Of a DNA stretch of 64,000 nucleotides, positions 44,649 through 55,530 are shown in pieces. A model generated the notes under the pieces. That model did not search any database, was not told the DNA's origin, and saw nothing but the letters and a program-made list of their open reading frames with translations. Source of the stretch: Shinisaurus crocodilurus (taxonomy: Eukaryota > Chordata > Lepidosauria > Squamata > Shinisauridae). How positions within the stretch are numbered: the first letter of the stretch is position 1; the number at the start of each line of letters is the position of its first letter. Location of the stretch: assembly GCA_021292165.1 (NCBI GenBank), contig CM037880.1, forward strand, positions 225,028,467 to 225,092,466, written 5' to 3'. The position numbers were made by a program, and so were the translations under genes.

Positions 44649-45360
44649 GATTAATTGCAAAAATTGGGGGGGGGGATGTAAAAAAATTTAAAAAAAGGTA
44701 GCAAGCATGGGCAACCCCTCCGTGGCACCACCGGGGCACTTGGAGGGGCAGTGTATACCTGTCAAAAGGGGGCTTACGAAAGCCGTCTTGACAGCCGGCT
44801 TTCGCGATCTGAGGGGGAAAAAAGGTCTAAAAGGAAACACAAGCTGCGTCGAGCCCGAAAGGGCTCGGGTGGGGTGGGGTGGGGGGGAAGGCTTGTTCCT
44901 CCTGAGGTGTCCCCTGGGATACTTGCAGGAGGACCGGGGGGGGGGAAGGGGGCCAGCAATCCACAATGTGCCCGTTGTCTGTCGGGCGCATTGTGGGTCC
45001 TCACGTGACTGACCTGCGCTGTGTGGCGTGTGCCACAGTGTCGGTTTTTGCGTCGTCCGAACCCGCCCGCTCGTCGATGCAGAAGTAAATTTTAAGCACC
45101 TTAACCCTTTGCTTAAAACCAAAGGGTTTGGCCTCCCAGATTCTGTGCTTGTGCCGAATTAATTTACTTTATTTCTTATATTTATTAATCGCCCATCTGG
45201 CCGGTCACCCGGCCACCCGGGTATTAAATGTACAGATAAAGCACAAGGGGGTGTAGAAGCAGCACAGTCGGGATACTGTCCTTCCTGGAGTGCATCATTC
45301 CAAACTAAAATTGGGAAACTGTGTTCTCTGAATGCTTTGCAAGGTTCTTGTTGTTGTTAT

Positions 45361-45378
45361 TGCTGCTGCTGCTGCTGC

Positions 45379-45423
<45 letters not shown>

Positions 45424-45428
45424 CATCA

Positions 45429-45468
<40 letters not shown>

Positions 45469-45469
45469 A
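45361..45469. repeat. Compound trinucleotide microsatellite (TGC)n(ATT)n(TTG)n
   Basis: About six TGC, fifteen ATT and thirteen TTG units in succession, with an ATCATC joint. Confidence 0.97.
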
Positions 45470-46029
45470 TTAATTTCATTTCCTTTTGTTTCATTTCATG
45501 TTAAGAACAACAAGTCCCTGGAGATGGAGAGCCAGCACACCTAGGAAAGGGCTTTAGAACCTTGAACCTTATTAGATGTTTACCTACTCTGTATCATCAC
45601 TGTGCTATTTGTGTTACGCAAATAGACACAGAACAATTGGAGCAAAAACTTAAGAGGGAAGAAAAGCTTGCAAGCTGTAGGTCAGAAGAACGGGGGCGCA
45701 TTCTGTCCAGGTTCACAGGGGCTTTGGGGCAAATAGCGGGGGGGGGGGCAGGAAACCGGTGTGGGAGCATGTTCCCGACCAGGGCCCGGTAGGCTGCATT
45801 CACCCCCCTTCAAGAAAGGAAGTGGGCCATTGAAAGGTGCTTTGGGGAAAGTGTGCTTATCCAGATGTGCCATTTAGCCCCAGTTGCACACATTTTTGTA
45901 GTGTGGAAGGAGGGAGGTCTTTAAAGGGAGGTGCGCTCGTGGCGCAGGATTGCACCCGCTTCGAGGCACTGAATGGTGCTAGAGAATCCTGTGTGTGGCC
46001 GGACCCTGAACTGTAGCTTGGCCAGGTGC

Positions 46030-46155
46030 TAATCTAGCTTTCCTCAACCTGGTGCCCCCTCGATGTTTAGGACTACAACTCCCATTGGCCCCGTCAGCGT
46101 GCTGCCTGGGAGTTGTTGTCCCAAACACTGGAGGCCACGAGCTTGGGGAAGGCTG
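46030..46155. mobile_element. Imperfect hairpin repeat, second family
   Basis: TTTCCTCAACCTGGTGCCCC...GACTACAACTCCCATT pairs with GGGAGTTGTTGTCCCAAACA...AGCTTGGGGAAGG. It is related to 37676-37825. Confidence 0.6.
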
Positions 46156-47203
46156 CCCACTGGTAACAAGCAGTGACCAGAGTCGCAAAGCTGTCACGGG
46201 GAAGCCCCCCCCCCCCGGTGCCCAGGGCCGACCCAGTTGGCTGCCTGTCCTGCCCCCGGCAGCTGCCAGCCTAGCCCGGCCTCGGGGGGCGGGGATGGTC
46301 GGCTGCGAAGGAGAGACTGAGCAGGACAGAGGCTTCCAAGTGGGCGGGAGGAGCGGGGGCTTCTCCACCTGGCCCCGTTCTCCAGGCAGCCTTCTGGGCA
46401 GGGGGCAGCCGCTCTGCCTGCGTGCCGTTCCTGGAGTGCAGTGGCACCCCCGGCAGCACGCGGCTGCCCTCCCTCCCTCCCTCCCTCCGTCCCGGCCCTC
46501 TCTCCAGCCGTGGGCAGCCAGCGTGTGCTGCTCTCTCAAGGCCACTGCCACGGTGCCGTGGTTGGAGCACAGACCGACCGGCTGGGGCTGGGAGCGGCGC
46601 AGCGGCAGCGGCAGCCCCTCCGAGCGCAGCGGGGCCTCCAACGGACCTTGGCCTGGCTCGCCCACCCAGTCCCACGGCGGCGGTGCATCGCTGCTGCCGT
46701 CCGCCCGCCCCCGTGGCAGCTCCCCCGTGGCTGCGAGCAAGATTGTGCCCCTGTGAGCGAGGCCCTCCACGCACAGGCCCCCGCCTGCATCCACAACACA
46801 TTCCGAGCCCTGCGAGCCTTCTTGTGTCCCCGCCCCCCAAGCCCGGCCCGGCCCAGCCCCTACTCTCGCTTCCTCTGCGCTGGCCTCGCTCGCCCAAGCT
46901 GCTTTCCTGGGCTGGATCTTGGCGTGCCTCTCTGACCACCAAAGGGTTGCCTTTGGCTAGCGCTCCAAGAAGCCGGCGCTCCTGGCCCGCTGACCTCCTG
47001 GACATCTGCCTGTCACCACCGTGGGCTCTTTGGGTCTGGGTCTGTGACTGGCTATGCAAAGGGTGCCATTTGGGCTGCGTGTGCTGAGATGGATGCTGGC
47101 CCCGAGACTGATTCCGGCCAAGGCCAGGAAATGTGCACAGGGGGTCACGCCACCACGCAGCCGCGCCCCCCCCCCAGCACGGGTCTGTTCCGGTCGCTCT
47201 CAC

Positions 47204-48061
47204 CTTTGGCTTTGGCATCGTCGCTCGTCTTCGTGGCGGTGTCTTGCTTAACGGGGCCTCTGCGCTCCTTAGGCCTCACATCAGGAGGTTTCTGCGGATC
47301 CATTGGGGCTTGGAGTGGCATAGCTGGGGGAAACACAGCGGGATAGGGCTGCGGGAAGGCAGCGGGAGGGGGCAGCTGCCTGGCCTTCCTGCCCGGAGGC
47401 GGGGGCTGCAGTACAAAGGGGGCAGGGTTTTGCAGCACGAGAGGCAGAAACGTTGCCTGCACCGGTATTGGTGGGCCGAAGCCAGGCGCTGAGGCAGGTG
47501 CAACATTTGGCGCAGAGAAAGGCGCATAGTCCCAAGAAATGTGAGTGCTGTTGTTGGCAGCCCCGCAGGGCAAACCAGCTAATGAGCTATCTGACGGAAA
47601 ACTGAAATATGGGGGGCTTCCGTAGCCGAAAACCGAAGTCAGCTGTGACAGGTTCTGGGTGCTAGGATGGGACCAGTCAGAGGAATAGCCGAAAACTGAA
47701 GGCAGCTGTGACAGGTTCTGGGTGCTAGGAGGGCACAGGTTATAGGGGAAGCCGAAAACCGAAGTCAGCTGTGACAGGTTCTGGGTGCTAGGAGGGCACA
47801 GATTATAGGGGAAGCCGAAAACCGAAGTCAGCTGTGACAGGTTCTGGGTGCTAGGATGGGACCAGTCAGGGGACGCCGGGAAGCTTGGAGGGTTGGCGTC
47901 AGAGGAAAAGGCGGAGCCAGTCAGAGTCGGGGAGAACAGGGAAAGGTGCGGATGCCACGGGATGGGACACTCGTAGCAGTAGCCTCGGGGCCCGTTGCTC
48001 TGAAGTGAGTCGTTGGGAATAATATCAGGGATGGAATAGTTTGGACAGAAACCGTCATTAG
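47204..48061 (-). CDS. SPATC1: SPATC1 exon 3: long variable centre of speriolin
   Basis: Acceptor GTTCTTTGCAG|CT and donor AAAG|GTGAGA on the minus strand; phase 1 on both sides and 285 whole codons. It starts NDGFCPNYSIPDIIPNDSLQ, then GPRGYCYECPIPWHPHLSLF, followed by four tandem 21-residue units (core PSTQNLSQLTSVFG), Pro/Ser/Phe-rich sequence, and the end PDVRPKERRGPVKQDTATKT then SDDAKAK. These are residues 155-440. The anchors PRGYC[FY]ECPIPWHPH and PKERRG are shared with gene A exon 3. Mammalian speriolin also has a long, repetitive Ser/Pro/Thr-rich centre, poorly conserved in sequence. Confidence 0.94.
47626..47877 (-). repeat. SPATC1: 63-bp coding minisatellite in SPATC1 exon 3
   Basis: Four units start at 47626, 47689, 47752 and 47815, exactly 63 bases apart, so each adds 21 residues in frame. 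The inner two units are almost identical; the outer two differ (W-S-H replacing L-C-P). Gene A lacks it. Confidence 0.95.
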
Positions 48062-48283
48062 CTGCAAAGAACAGAGAGAGGTTCCACTGAGCGTGTGGGT
48101 CACATTGACCCCATAGGGCTGGCACTGCCTCCCCAGCACTCGCACCCAGAAGCCACCAAAGGCACCACAGCCGGGAGGGCGGCCACGTGCGACGGCCAGA
48201 ACATGGCGTGCCACTTCCAGGCAGGCGTGGGTGCTAGTTTCCTCTCCGATCTCTTCTTCCCAAAGCTATTCATGGTGTCCCTC

Positions 48284-48311
48284 ATGGATGGATGGATGGA
48301 TGGATGGATGG
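48284..48311. repeat. (GATG)n microsatellite
   Basis: Seven ATGG/GATG units in intron 2. Confidence 0.95.
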
Positions 48312-48503
48312 CAGGCAGTGATTCTGGCCACAGCGCTCCCGTTGCAACCGGCCATGGCCAGGGGCTGTGAGGCTGAAGGCAGGGGGAGGGCCGGCTCCCG
48401 AGACCAGCACCACCCTTGGCGACCGCCACGGCCTGCGACACGGAAGCCTTCCACACCCACGGACTCCCCCCCAGCTCCCTCTCCCTCAGTGGACAGCCCC
48501 GGG

Positions 48504-48538
48504 GCCTCCTCCTCCTCCTCCTCCTCCTCCTCCTCCTC
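48504..48538. repeat. (CCT)n microsatellite
   Basis: About eleven CCT units, pyrimidine only on the plus strand. Confidence 0.95.
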
Positions 48539-48854
48539 AGGAGTTCTGCCCCCTTCGTTCTCCTCCTGCTGACAGGTGTGGGGTTTGTCCCAGTGGGCAG
48601 GCCAGGGGCTGTGCTGTGCTGCCTGCTTCACCCCCCACCTCGTGCCAGTGTGCTGCTGCTGCTGCTGCTGCTCTGGGCCCTACTGAGTCCAAAAGGCCTT
48701 TCCTGAAGCCCTTGCCTGGCTCATGGCCTTCCCAGAGTATTCTGCGATGGCTTTTGCCTCCCGTTGGGCAGCCCTGCCATGAATTCTCTGTCCTTTTTGC
48801 TTTCAGATTCATCAGCATAAAACTCTGGGCTTTCAGCATTAGGTGCATTGTAAT

Positions 48855-49000
48855 CAGTGCTTTTTTTCTGGAGAAAAAGGTACCGGAACTCTTGGATTAC
48901 ATTTCCTCGGGAGTAGATGGCGATTAAATTGTAATGCAATTAATAGAAGAAAAGGTGCTGGAACTCAGTTCCGGTGAGTTCCACCAGAAAAAAAGCCCTG
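48855..49000 (+). mobile_element. hAT MITE of the CAGTGCTTTTTTTCTGG family, copy 1 (146 bp)
   Basis: Ends CAGTGCTTTTTTTCTGG and CCAGAAAAAAAGCCCTG, with a perfect 8-bp duplication ATTGTAAT (48847-48854 and 49001-49008). The second copy, reversed and of the same length, is at 59704-59849. Confidence 0.93.
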
Positions 49001-49109
49001 ATTGTAATTCAAAGTCATGATTTGATAGCGGATTCACCCACCCATCACTACAGTACTGGGGCAGAGCAGATATATCAAGCCCAATGTAAGAACGCAAGTG
49101 CCTGGAGGC

Positions 49110-49330
49110 AGCGGGTGGCTGGATGGGAAGGAACATGCTGAAGCTGAACCCCTACAAGACCGAGGTACTTCTGGTGGGGGACAAGGGGAGGTTTGGGGAT
49201 GTTGACCTGGTGCTGAATGGGGTACATCTTCCCCTGAAGGACCAGGTCCGCAGCTTGGGGGTCATCCCCATCCCTCTCGATTTGTCTGAGGGTCAGACTT
49301 CCCTAGCGTCAGCAATTTTATTTGGCTTTT
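49110..49330 (+). mobile_element. L2/CR1-clade LINE fragment
   Basis: The frame reads KLNPYKTEVLLVGDKGRFGD then LVLNGVHLPLKDQVRSLGVI, matching the RT-adjacent string LNPDKTEVLWVG...LDG..LP...QVRSLGV of L2-like LINEs. Both ends are lost. Confidence 0.8.
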
Positions 49331-49674
49331 GTTGTTGCCAAACATGTCTGTTACTAAATAGAAATGACTTTGAAATGTAGACAGAAATTTTTGATTCATG
49401 AATTGAGCCCTTTCCCCAGCATTTTCCCCTGTTTATTTTTCTCCATTCTAATTTCGTGGACTTGTTGGAAAGCTGCAAAATGAGCGTAACTGCTTGAGTT
49501 CAGTATTTGAGAAAGAGGAAGCTGGAAAGCTGTTGTTATGGATTCAGGCTGCATTCTGACACAGAACTGGAAATGAACAGACTTGTTGAAGCTTTTAAAG
49601 TGTACAGCATGCCAAATGTTTGTTGCTCTTGCAACCTTTACCCCTTCCTCCCTCCCCTCGACATTTCTCCTGGA

Positions 49675-49910
49675 GAGCCAGCGTGGCGCAGTGGTGAGAG
49701 TGTTGGACTGGGACTCGGGAGATCCGGGTTCGAGTCCCCGCTCAGCCATGAAACTCACTGGGTGACTTTTGGGCCAGTCACTGACTCTCAGCCTAACCTA
49801 CCTCACAGGGTTGTTGTGAGGATAAAATGGAGAGGAGGAGTATGTAAGCCGCCTTGGGTTCCTTGCAGGAAAAAAGGCGGGGTATAAATATAATAAATAA
49901 ATAAATAAAT
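49675..49910 (+). mobile_element. Sauria-type SINE, full length
   Basis: GAGCCAGCGTGGCGCAGTGG head, B-box-like GGGTTCGAGTCCC (the canonical form), the usual body and an (AAAT)n tail. It has the best-preserved B box of the copies in the window. Confidence 0.94.
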
Positions 49911-50368
49911 TAACCGTTTGCCCCATGCCTGCAATGTATATTGCAAACTGGAGGCATGGGCAGGGACGGACAGTTTTTGTTAAATCCATTCCGTCTGTTT
50001 CACAGATTCTCAAGTGTCTTTTGTCCCATTGTCTGCTCATTGATGGAATCATGTGCGACTAGTGAATGTTGTTGGCTTGGCTCACTTGGAGGTTGGCGTT
50101 CCGGGCCATTCCATTCTGTTCTGGATGGGTTCTGGGCATTATGGGTTTAATAATAATATAATATTGAAAAAGTTCAGTCCTGCAATATTGTTCTCAAGTG
50201 TCTCTAACATGTACCATTGTTTTTGGCAACATTTTGTTCCATTCTGGCTTTTACACTATCCCCAAAGGTCAGTCTGGTATCCAGGACAAATTTACTACAG
50301 AACAGACCTCTCTGTCCTTTTTGCTTTTCATTTCCCTGTAACTGCACTCCTCTCCATTCTCCCCGCTC

Positions 50369-50370
<2 letters not shown>

Positions 50371-50402
<32 letters not shown>
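50371..50402. repeat. (TG)n microsatellite
   Basis: About fifteen TG units in intron 2. Confidence 0.96.
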
Positions 50403-50403
<1 letters not shown>

Positions 50404-50552
50404 TGTGAACTTGGGGTAACACTCCATGCATCTAATGAAGTGGATGCTGGTCCACGAAAAAGTATTCATATGAGTATTCAAATGTAATAGAAGATTAAAG
50501 ATTCAGAAAGGAGGTATGCTTTCCTTAAAAGGGTCTGCAATTTTATACCCAC

Positions 50553-50645
50553 TTTCATAGAATCATAGAAAAGTAGAGTTGGAAGGGGCCTACATCGAGT
50601 CCAACCCCCTGCTCAATGCAGGAATCCAGGTCAAAGCATCCCGGG
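50553..50645 (-). mobile_element. CR1 LINE 3' end, antisense
   Basis: CATAGAATCATAGAAAAGTA and GAGTTGGAAGGGGCCTACAT, the reverse of the CR1 tail. Only about 90 bases. Confidence 0.85.
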
Positions 50646-51815
50646 ATTCAGCCACTGAACTCAACAGGACTGACTTCTAAGTTGACAGGCACATTACTGG
50701 GCTATTTGGGTCATAGAAAATAATAGTCGTAGCATTTATGCTCCTGACTGTGAGCAGCGGTCAGTGCACTGGTTGCGCTTAGGGCTAGTGCAGTGCGGTC
50801 ATGCTTACAGTGGCTGCGATGCCATGATGCACACTCCCTTGGCAGCAAACCTTATTGCACACGGGGGGGGGGGGATTTCTTTCTGTGTAAACATGGACAT
50901 GACCGGACTGCACATCAGAGATGTCTGGGAAGAATGTAGAAGCATAGTTATCACTGAACGATTCTCAGTAATCATTGGCAGACCTTCTTATGAACAAATG
51001 TTTGTAGATAATACATTTCATCCTGCAGCGAATAGCTCCACTTCCTGTTTACATCATCAAAAACTCTACGTAGCTCTACGTTTACATCATCAAAAACTCT
51101 ACTGAAAGGATTGCAGATGTTCTTAATTTCTATAGCAAACAATAATATTCTGATATTCCTGAGGAGGAGGATATGGGAAATGCTTTGCAGAATTATGGGT
51201 TCCAACTATTTCACTGAGGAAGAAATAAATGTCAGATAGTTCTCATCCACCAGGTCCCTCACAGCCAACAGGCAACAGTTCAGGGTTCCCTCCCACGGCT
51301 GACTCTCAGCCCGAATCACAGCATGGCCTCACCCAGCGGTTTTGTGCAGATATTAAACTACACGGGGAAAGGATCAAATTCAGTAGGAGCCTTTAAGTCA
51401 GGGGTGGGGAACCTTTTTTGGCCCGATGCAGGATTTCATTTAGGAGAACCTCTTTGGGGCTGCATTCCAGTGGTGGGCAGGCCCACAGGCAAAAGTAGGT
51501 GGGGCTGAAAAAATCCACCTCCCAATCCCCCCCCCCCATTATTACCAATTAATGGTAGGGAGCATATTTATATGGAAACAAGAATAAACAAGTAAGCAGT
51601 GCAAGCCTCTGCATGATTACGCAGAAGTAAGCAGGACAAAGCTCAGAAAGAAGCAGGACTGAACTACTCAGCAGCTTCCTCTCCTGGCTCCACCCCTTCT
51701 GCCACAGAGGGGAAAGCTCTTATCTCCAATCAGCAACTGATGGGAGATAAGAGCTTTCCCCTCCTGGCAGAGGGGATGGGGCCAAGAAAAGAAGCTGTCA
51801 GGCCAGATGGGGTAC

Positions 51816-52278
51816 CAGGGCCGGCGCTACCACTAAGCGAACTAGGCGGCTGCCTAGGGCGCATGGCTAAAGGGGGCGCAGAAACGCTCCTGCTTTGCCT
51901 GTGCCCCAGACCCACGCAGACACTCGCCCTTCTCTTCCTCCTCTTCCAGGAACGGACAAGGAAGGGAGGGCGCGGGGCCTGCGCTCCGCTTCCCGCAGTG
52001 CGTGACGTGTGTATGGAGGAGGAGGAGGAAGATGGGAGCAAGCGAGCCTGATCTCCCGGCGGCGGAGGCAACGCGCGAGGCATCAGGCAGCCGGGGCTCG
52101 CTACGCTTGGAGTCGGCTCTGCGCCGTTCTGAATGGCGAGATCGGCCCACCGCCTCGAGGGCCGAGCCAGGAGCGAGCCACGAGCCAACTCCAGGCTCGG
52201 CCCCACTACTACTGGCGCCCCATTTAGCCTGGCGCCCTAGGCAGCCGCCTAGTTGGCCTAATGGTAACACCGGCCCTG
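51816..52278 (+). mobile_element. hAT element of the CAGGGCCGG family, longer copy (463 bp)
   Basis: The left end CAGGGCCGGCGCTACCACTA and the right end TTGGCCTAATGGTAACACCG then GCCCTG are inverted repeats that extend through GGCGGCTGCCTAGGGCGC. The interior is GC-rich. No matching 8-bp flanks were found (TGGGGTAC against CTGTGCAG), so the site may have been rearranged. Confidence 0.8.
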
Positions 52279-52357
52279 CTGTGCAGTTAAGGGGTGGGAT
52301 TTCCACCAGGGAACTTGGAAGGCTGATAGCATTGTTGTACTTAAGGCTCTGCTCTGC

Positions 52358-52780
52358 TCAAATAAAGATGTTTGGCTTTAACTTCCTGGAGGAGTATTTA
52401 TTGTGGTCAGAAAATCCCTCAAAGAACCTTTGCCAATCCCTTTTGGGGATCCTGTGGCAAAACAGTACCCTATCCCTGTCATAAGCCAAAGGGCCAAGTA
52501 ATAGTCCCCCAGTGCCACCTTTTGTGATGTACTCTCCAGGAATGAGCTGAGCCCCCCAACCCATCCCCTTTAGGGGGCCAAGAGGGATGCCATGATGGTC
52601 AACATGATCAAAGGCTGCTGAGAGGTCCACAAGAGACAACTGGGACATACTCCCCATCTGCCTCCTGGTGCAAGTGATTGACTTGACTAGAGTGATCAAG
52701 GCAGTTTCTGTCCCAAAACCAAGCCAAAAACTGGTCAGGAAGGCATGTGACCCTCAGCTTCATCCAGGAATGCCTGGGGG
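52358..52780 (-). mobile_element. L2/CR1-clade LINE RT fragment, antisense
   Basis: The minus strand reads QLSLVDLSAAFDHVDHHGIP and MGWGAQLIPGEYITKGGTGG, a decayed form of LLVLLDLSAAFDTVDHDIL...WL.SYLS...GVPQGS. Confidence 0.75.
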
Positions 52781-54533
52781 GGGGGGGATGATGCCATCAC
52801 ACGCTCACACACATTACCTCTGGAGGGCAGGTTGGGTGCCAGTGCGGAGAAGAACCATTTGCACGTTTTGATAATGAAGACAGCCACTCCCACCTGCGCC
52901 ATCTGGTGGGGGGGGGAGCCGATATTCTTGCAGACCAACAGCAACAGCAGCATCTAGCGCACCCTTGCTGAGTAAACAACATCCTGGGGTCTTTGTCTTA
53001 ATTCCACACTCCCAGTTTAATTCAGCCCCCTTTTGTCTTACGGTAGGGCCACCTGGTGGAAACTGGCTCTGTGCTTCTGTCATAGACGTTCAGAAGCATT
53101 CAGGATGTAGAACCAGACTCTAAGTCGGGGGAGCAACATGCCGCCCATTAGCCACATGTGCCCCCCCCCCGGGCCTTTTTTGCTGCCCCTTCCTTTCCCC
53201 CCAACATGCCACCAAATTGGCCTCTGAAATGCGGTGACAGGGTGGCAAAAAAGTAGAGATGTCTCTTTAAGACAAGGTGTGCGGGCAGCATATGCCTTGT
53301 TTTAAAGCAACATTGCTCCTTGGAGGCCTCCGCGTGTAATTTCGCTTTAAAATAAGGCAAGCGTGCGGCAATTTTGGTGGCAGAGGGGCGAGGTGCAGCC
53401 CCCAACGTGTTCCAAGGGGGACAAATTGGTCCCGAGACCCCCGGAGGTTGCTCACCTCTGCTCTCGCCAGGAGCCCTCAGAGACGGATGCCTCCAGCAAC
53501 CGTGAGTCTGGGGAGGCACCAGAACTATTCCCTGGCCCTTCTGAAGTGGGGCCCACTCACTGCCTCTTATCCACATCACCCTCAGGAGGTGCCACTGCCC
53601 CCTGACTCTGAGGAGTGGTCCCAGAGTCCTCTCGTGAGCAGGGAAGCCCTGAGGAGCAGTCCTCAACTGGTCCCTCTCTGCTCCAACCTTCACTCCCCAG
53701 GAGAAACCAACTCCTGTAGGAAAAGGCCGCTGGCCCATTAACTACCAGATGCAGCACCTGAGTAGGTGGAGTTTCCAGAAAGACTTTATAAAAGCCTGCC
53801 AGTTGCTCCCAGGCACGGCTGGAGAAACTTGTGTGTGCTCTGGTGCTAGGGTTGTTAACCAAGGCCCTGAACTAATCCCAGTTGCAGATGTGAATCAGTC
53901 TCCTTGACTGCGTTGTGCCTCCTTACTTGAGTGGTTTCTCAGGGCAGGCGATGGACTCCCTGATGGAGCACGACATGCGCTAAATAAATGATGTCCAATG
54001 GTCTGCCTAGACCGCCTACATCAGAGGTGGAACTTCTCTTGCCCTTGGCCCACCCTACACTTCGTCTAAAGGAGGAGGCCAGTTTTTACTGGTCTTGGGT
54101 TCCCACAAATATGTGAGGCATCCTTGGAACCACCCAAACCAGGCGTCTGAAGATGCTCTGTAAGGGCTTGCACTTCCTCAGAAACCTCTTTCCTGTAAGG
54201 AACTCTGCACATCCTCTGAAACCCAAGATTCTACTTAGGCAGGTGAAATGTAACCAGATGAGTTAGACTAACTTTACTGATTGTTATTTGAAAGTCTCTG
54301 TGTGTGATTGGTGCTTTCTCTTTTTCCTATATAAGCCATATAAAATTATTTGGCTTCAGTGCAGCAGCCAGGAAATGTTAGATCCTGGATTTAATGGTCC
54401 TCCGGAGCGTGAGGGGGTGCCCCTGGAGACAGCCACGGAGAGCGCCTCCTCCGTTGTGCAGGGCACGGCTAACATTCCTCTGCCCCACCATCCCAGGCTT
54501 TACAATTGCTTCTACATTCCTGTTACATTAGAG

Positions 54534-54668
54534 CAGTGTTCTCCAACCTTGGGTCCCCAGATGTTTTTGGCCTACAACTCCCAGCATGCCCCAGCCAGCT
54601 ATGCTGGCTGGGGCATGCTGGGAGTTGTAGGCCAAAAACATCTGGGGACCCAAGGTTGGAGAACACTG
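54534..54668. mobile_element. Palindromic hAT hairpin element, copy D (135 bp)
   Basis: Ends CAGTGTTCTCC and GGAGAACACTG. The arms match almost base for base around a CCAGCTATGCTGG centre. Perfect 8-bp duplication CATTAGAG (54526-54533 and 54669-54676), central TA. Confidence 0.95.
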
Positions 54669-54916
54669 CATTAGAGCAAAAAACGGAGCGTCTACTAACC
54701 CTGACTTAAAAAAGGAATACCAAGAGCATGTTCAGTTACACGTTTTAAACTCACTTATAACACAATCATGACTACAGGAATAAAATTGAATTTGCTTCTG
54801 CTGCTCTGATGCTGAACACATTTACTTGGGAATAAGCACCATTTTGATGTAGAAAAGGAAAATATATTTCAAAGGTAAAAATAATAAATAATAAAATATG
54901 CCTCTCTAACCTCATA

Positions 54917-55166
54917 CAGTCATGCCTTGGATTGAGAGCATAATTCGTTCTGGAAACGTGCTTGTAATCCAAAACACTCTTATATCAAAATGAAATCCCC
55001 CCAAAAAAATTTGTACAGAGATTTTTAATTTAAGCCGTACTACAGTACTTGTATTGCAAGACGTCGCTTGTATATCAAGTCAAAAAAATATAAATAAATA
55101 TTTAAAATTTTGCTTGTCTTGCAAAACGCTCTCAAACCAAGTTACTTGCAATCCAAGGTATTACTG
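54917..55166. mobile_element. Mariner/Tc1-type MITE, copy 3
   Basis: CAGTCATGCCTTGGATTGAG at the left and CCAAGGTATTACTG at the right, flanked by TA on both sides. The interior closely matches 24963-25221. Confidence 0.87.
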
Positions 55167-55448
55167 TACATGCCTAGCCAGCTGCCCCCCCCCCAACTAT
55201 GAAACGCTTATAAAAATCAGAAGGAAGTCCAACCCTGCTTTCCCCACCGCTTGGCTTCATCGGTATGCAAAGGAGTTTCTCACTGAAATCTTCCCGGTGG
55301 GCTAAGACTGTGTGGCCGTCAGGCTCCTTGCCCGCATGCGAAGGATAGTTCACACGGTCCTGCAAGATTCTCTGCAGTCCCGCAAAACGAGGGTGAGCCA
55401 CCCTCGATCCACCACAGAAGGCCTGCAAAGCCGGTTTGCCTCTGGAGA

Positions 55449-55530
55449 AATCATAGAATAGTAGGGTTGGAAGGGGCCCATAAGGCCACTGAGTCCAGCC
55501 CCCTGCTCAATGCAGGAATCCAGGTTAAAG
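55449..55530 (-). mobile_element. CR1 LINE 3' end, antisense
   Basis: ATCATAGAATAGTAGGGTTG then GAAGGGGCCCATAAGGCCAC and AGTCCAGCCCCCTGCTCAAT, the reverse of the CR1 tail. Confidence 0.8.

Larger units (their letters stand above)
42755..45065. mobile_element. Large foldback structure (about 2.3 kb)
   Basis: The left arm (42755 to about 43460) and the right arm (about 43980-45065) are diverged inverted copies. Examples: GGTTCGCATGACG with CGTCGTCCGAACC; CTCAGATCGGGAAAGCC with GGCTTTCGCGATCTGAG; CCACGGAGGGGTTGCCC with GGGCAACCCCTCCGTGG; TTTCACAACTTCGGACGACC-like with GCAGTTGTGAAAGGGCG. The centre holds a hAT hairpin (43816-43950) and the right arm an L1 insertion (44122-44648). Coding capacity is absent. 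It is probably a long-TIR MITE or foldback transposon. No target duplication was found. Confidence 0.75.
40802..47203 (-). other. SPATC1: Gene B intron 3
   Basis: Donor GTGAGA at 47203 and acceptor CTTACAG at 40802, minus strand. It contains a TG microsatellite, a 677-bp hAT element, a large foldback structure and trinucleotide repeats, listed separately. The stretches 41847-42750 and 45470-46030 show nothing I can name. 46160-46950 is GC-rich with open frames on both strands but no domain. Confidence 0.8.

Noticed and set aside
45361..45469. CRISPR-like or regulatory array
   Set aside because: It is a plain compound trinucleotide microsatellite without spacers, in a vertebrate intron.
46271..47218. 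Minus-strand frame of 315 codons next to SPATC1 exon 3
   Set aside because: It starts inside exon 3 in another frame and runs into intron 3. It is GC-rich with frames open on both strands and no recognisable domain.
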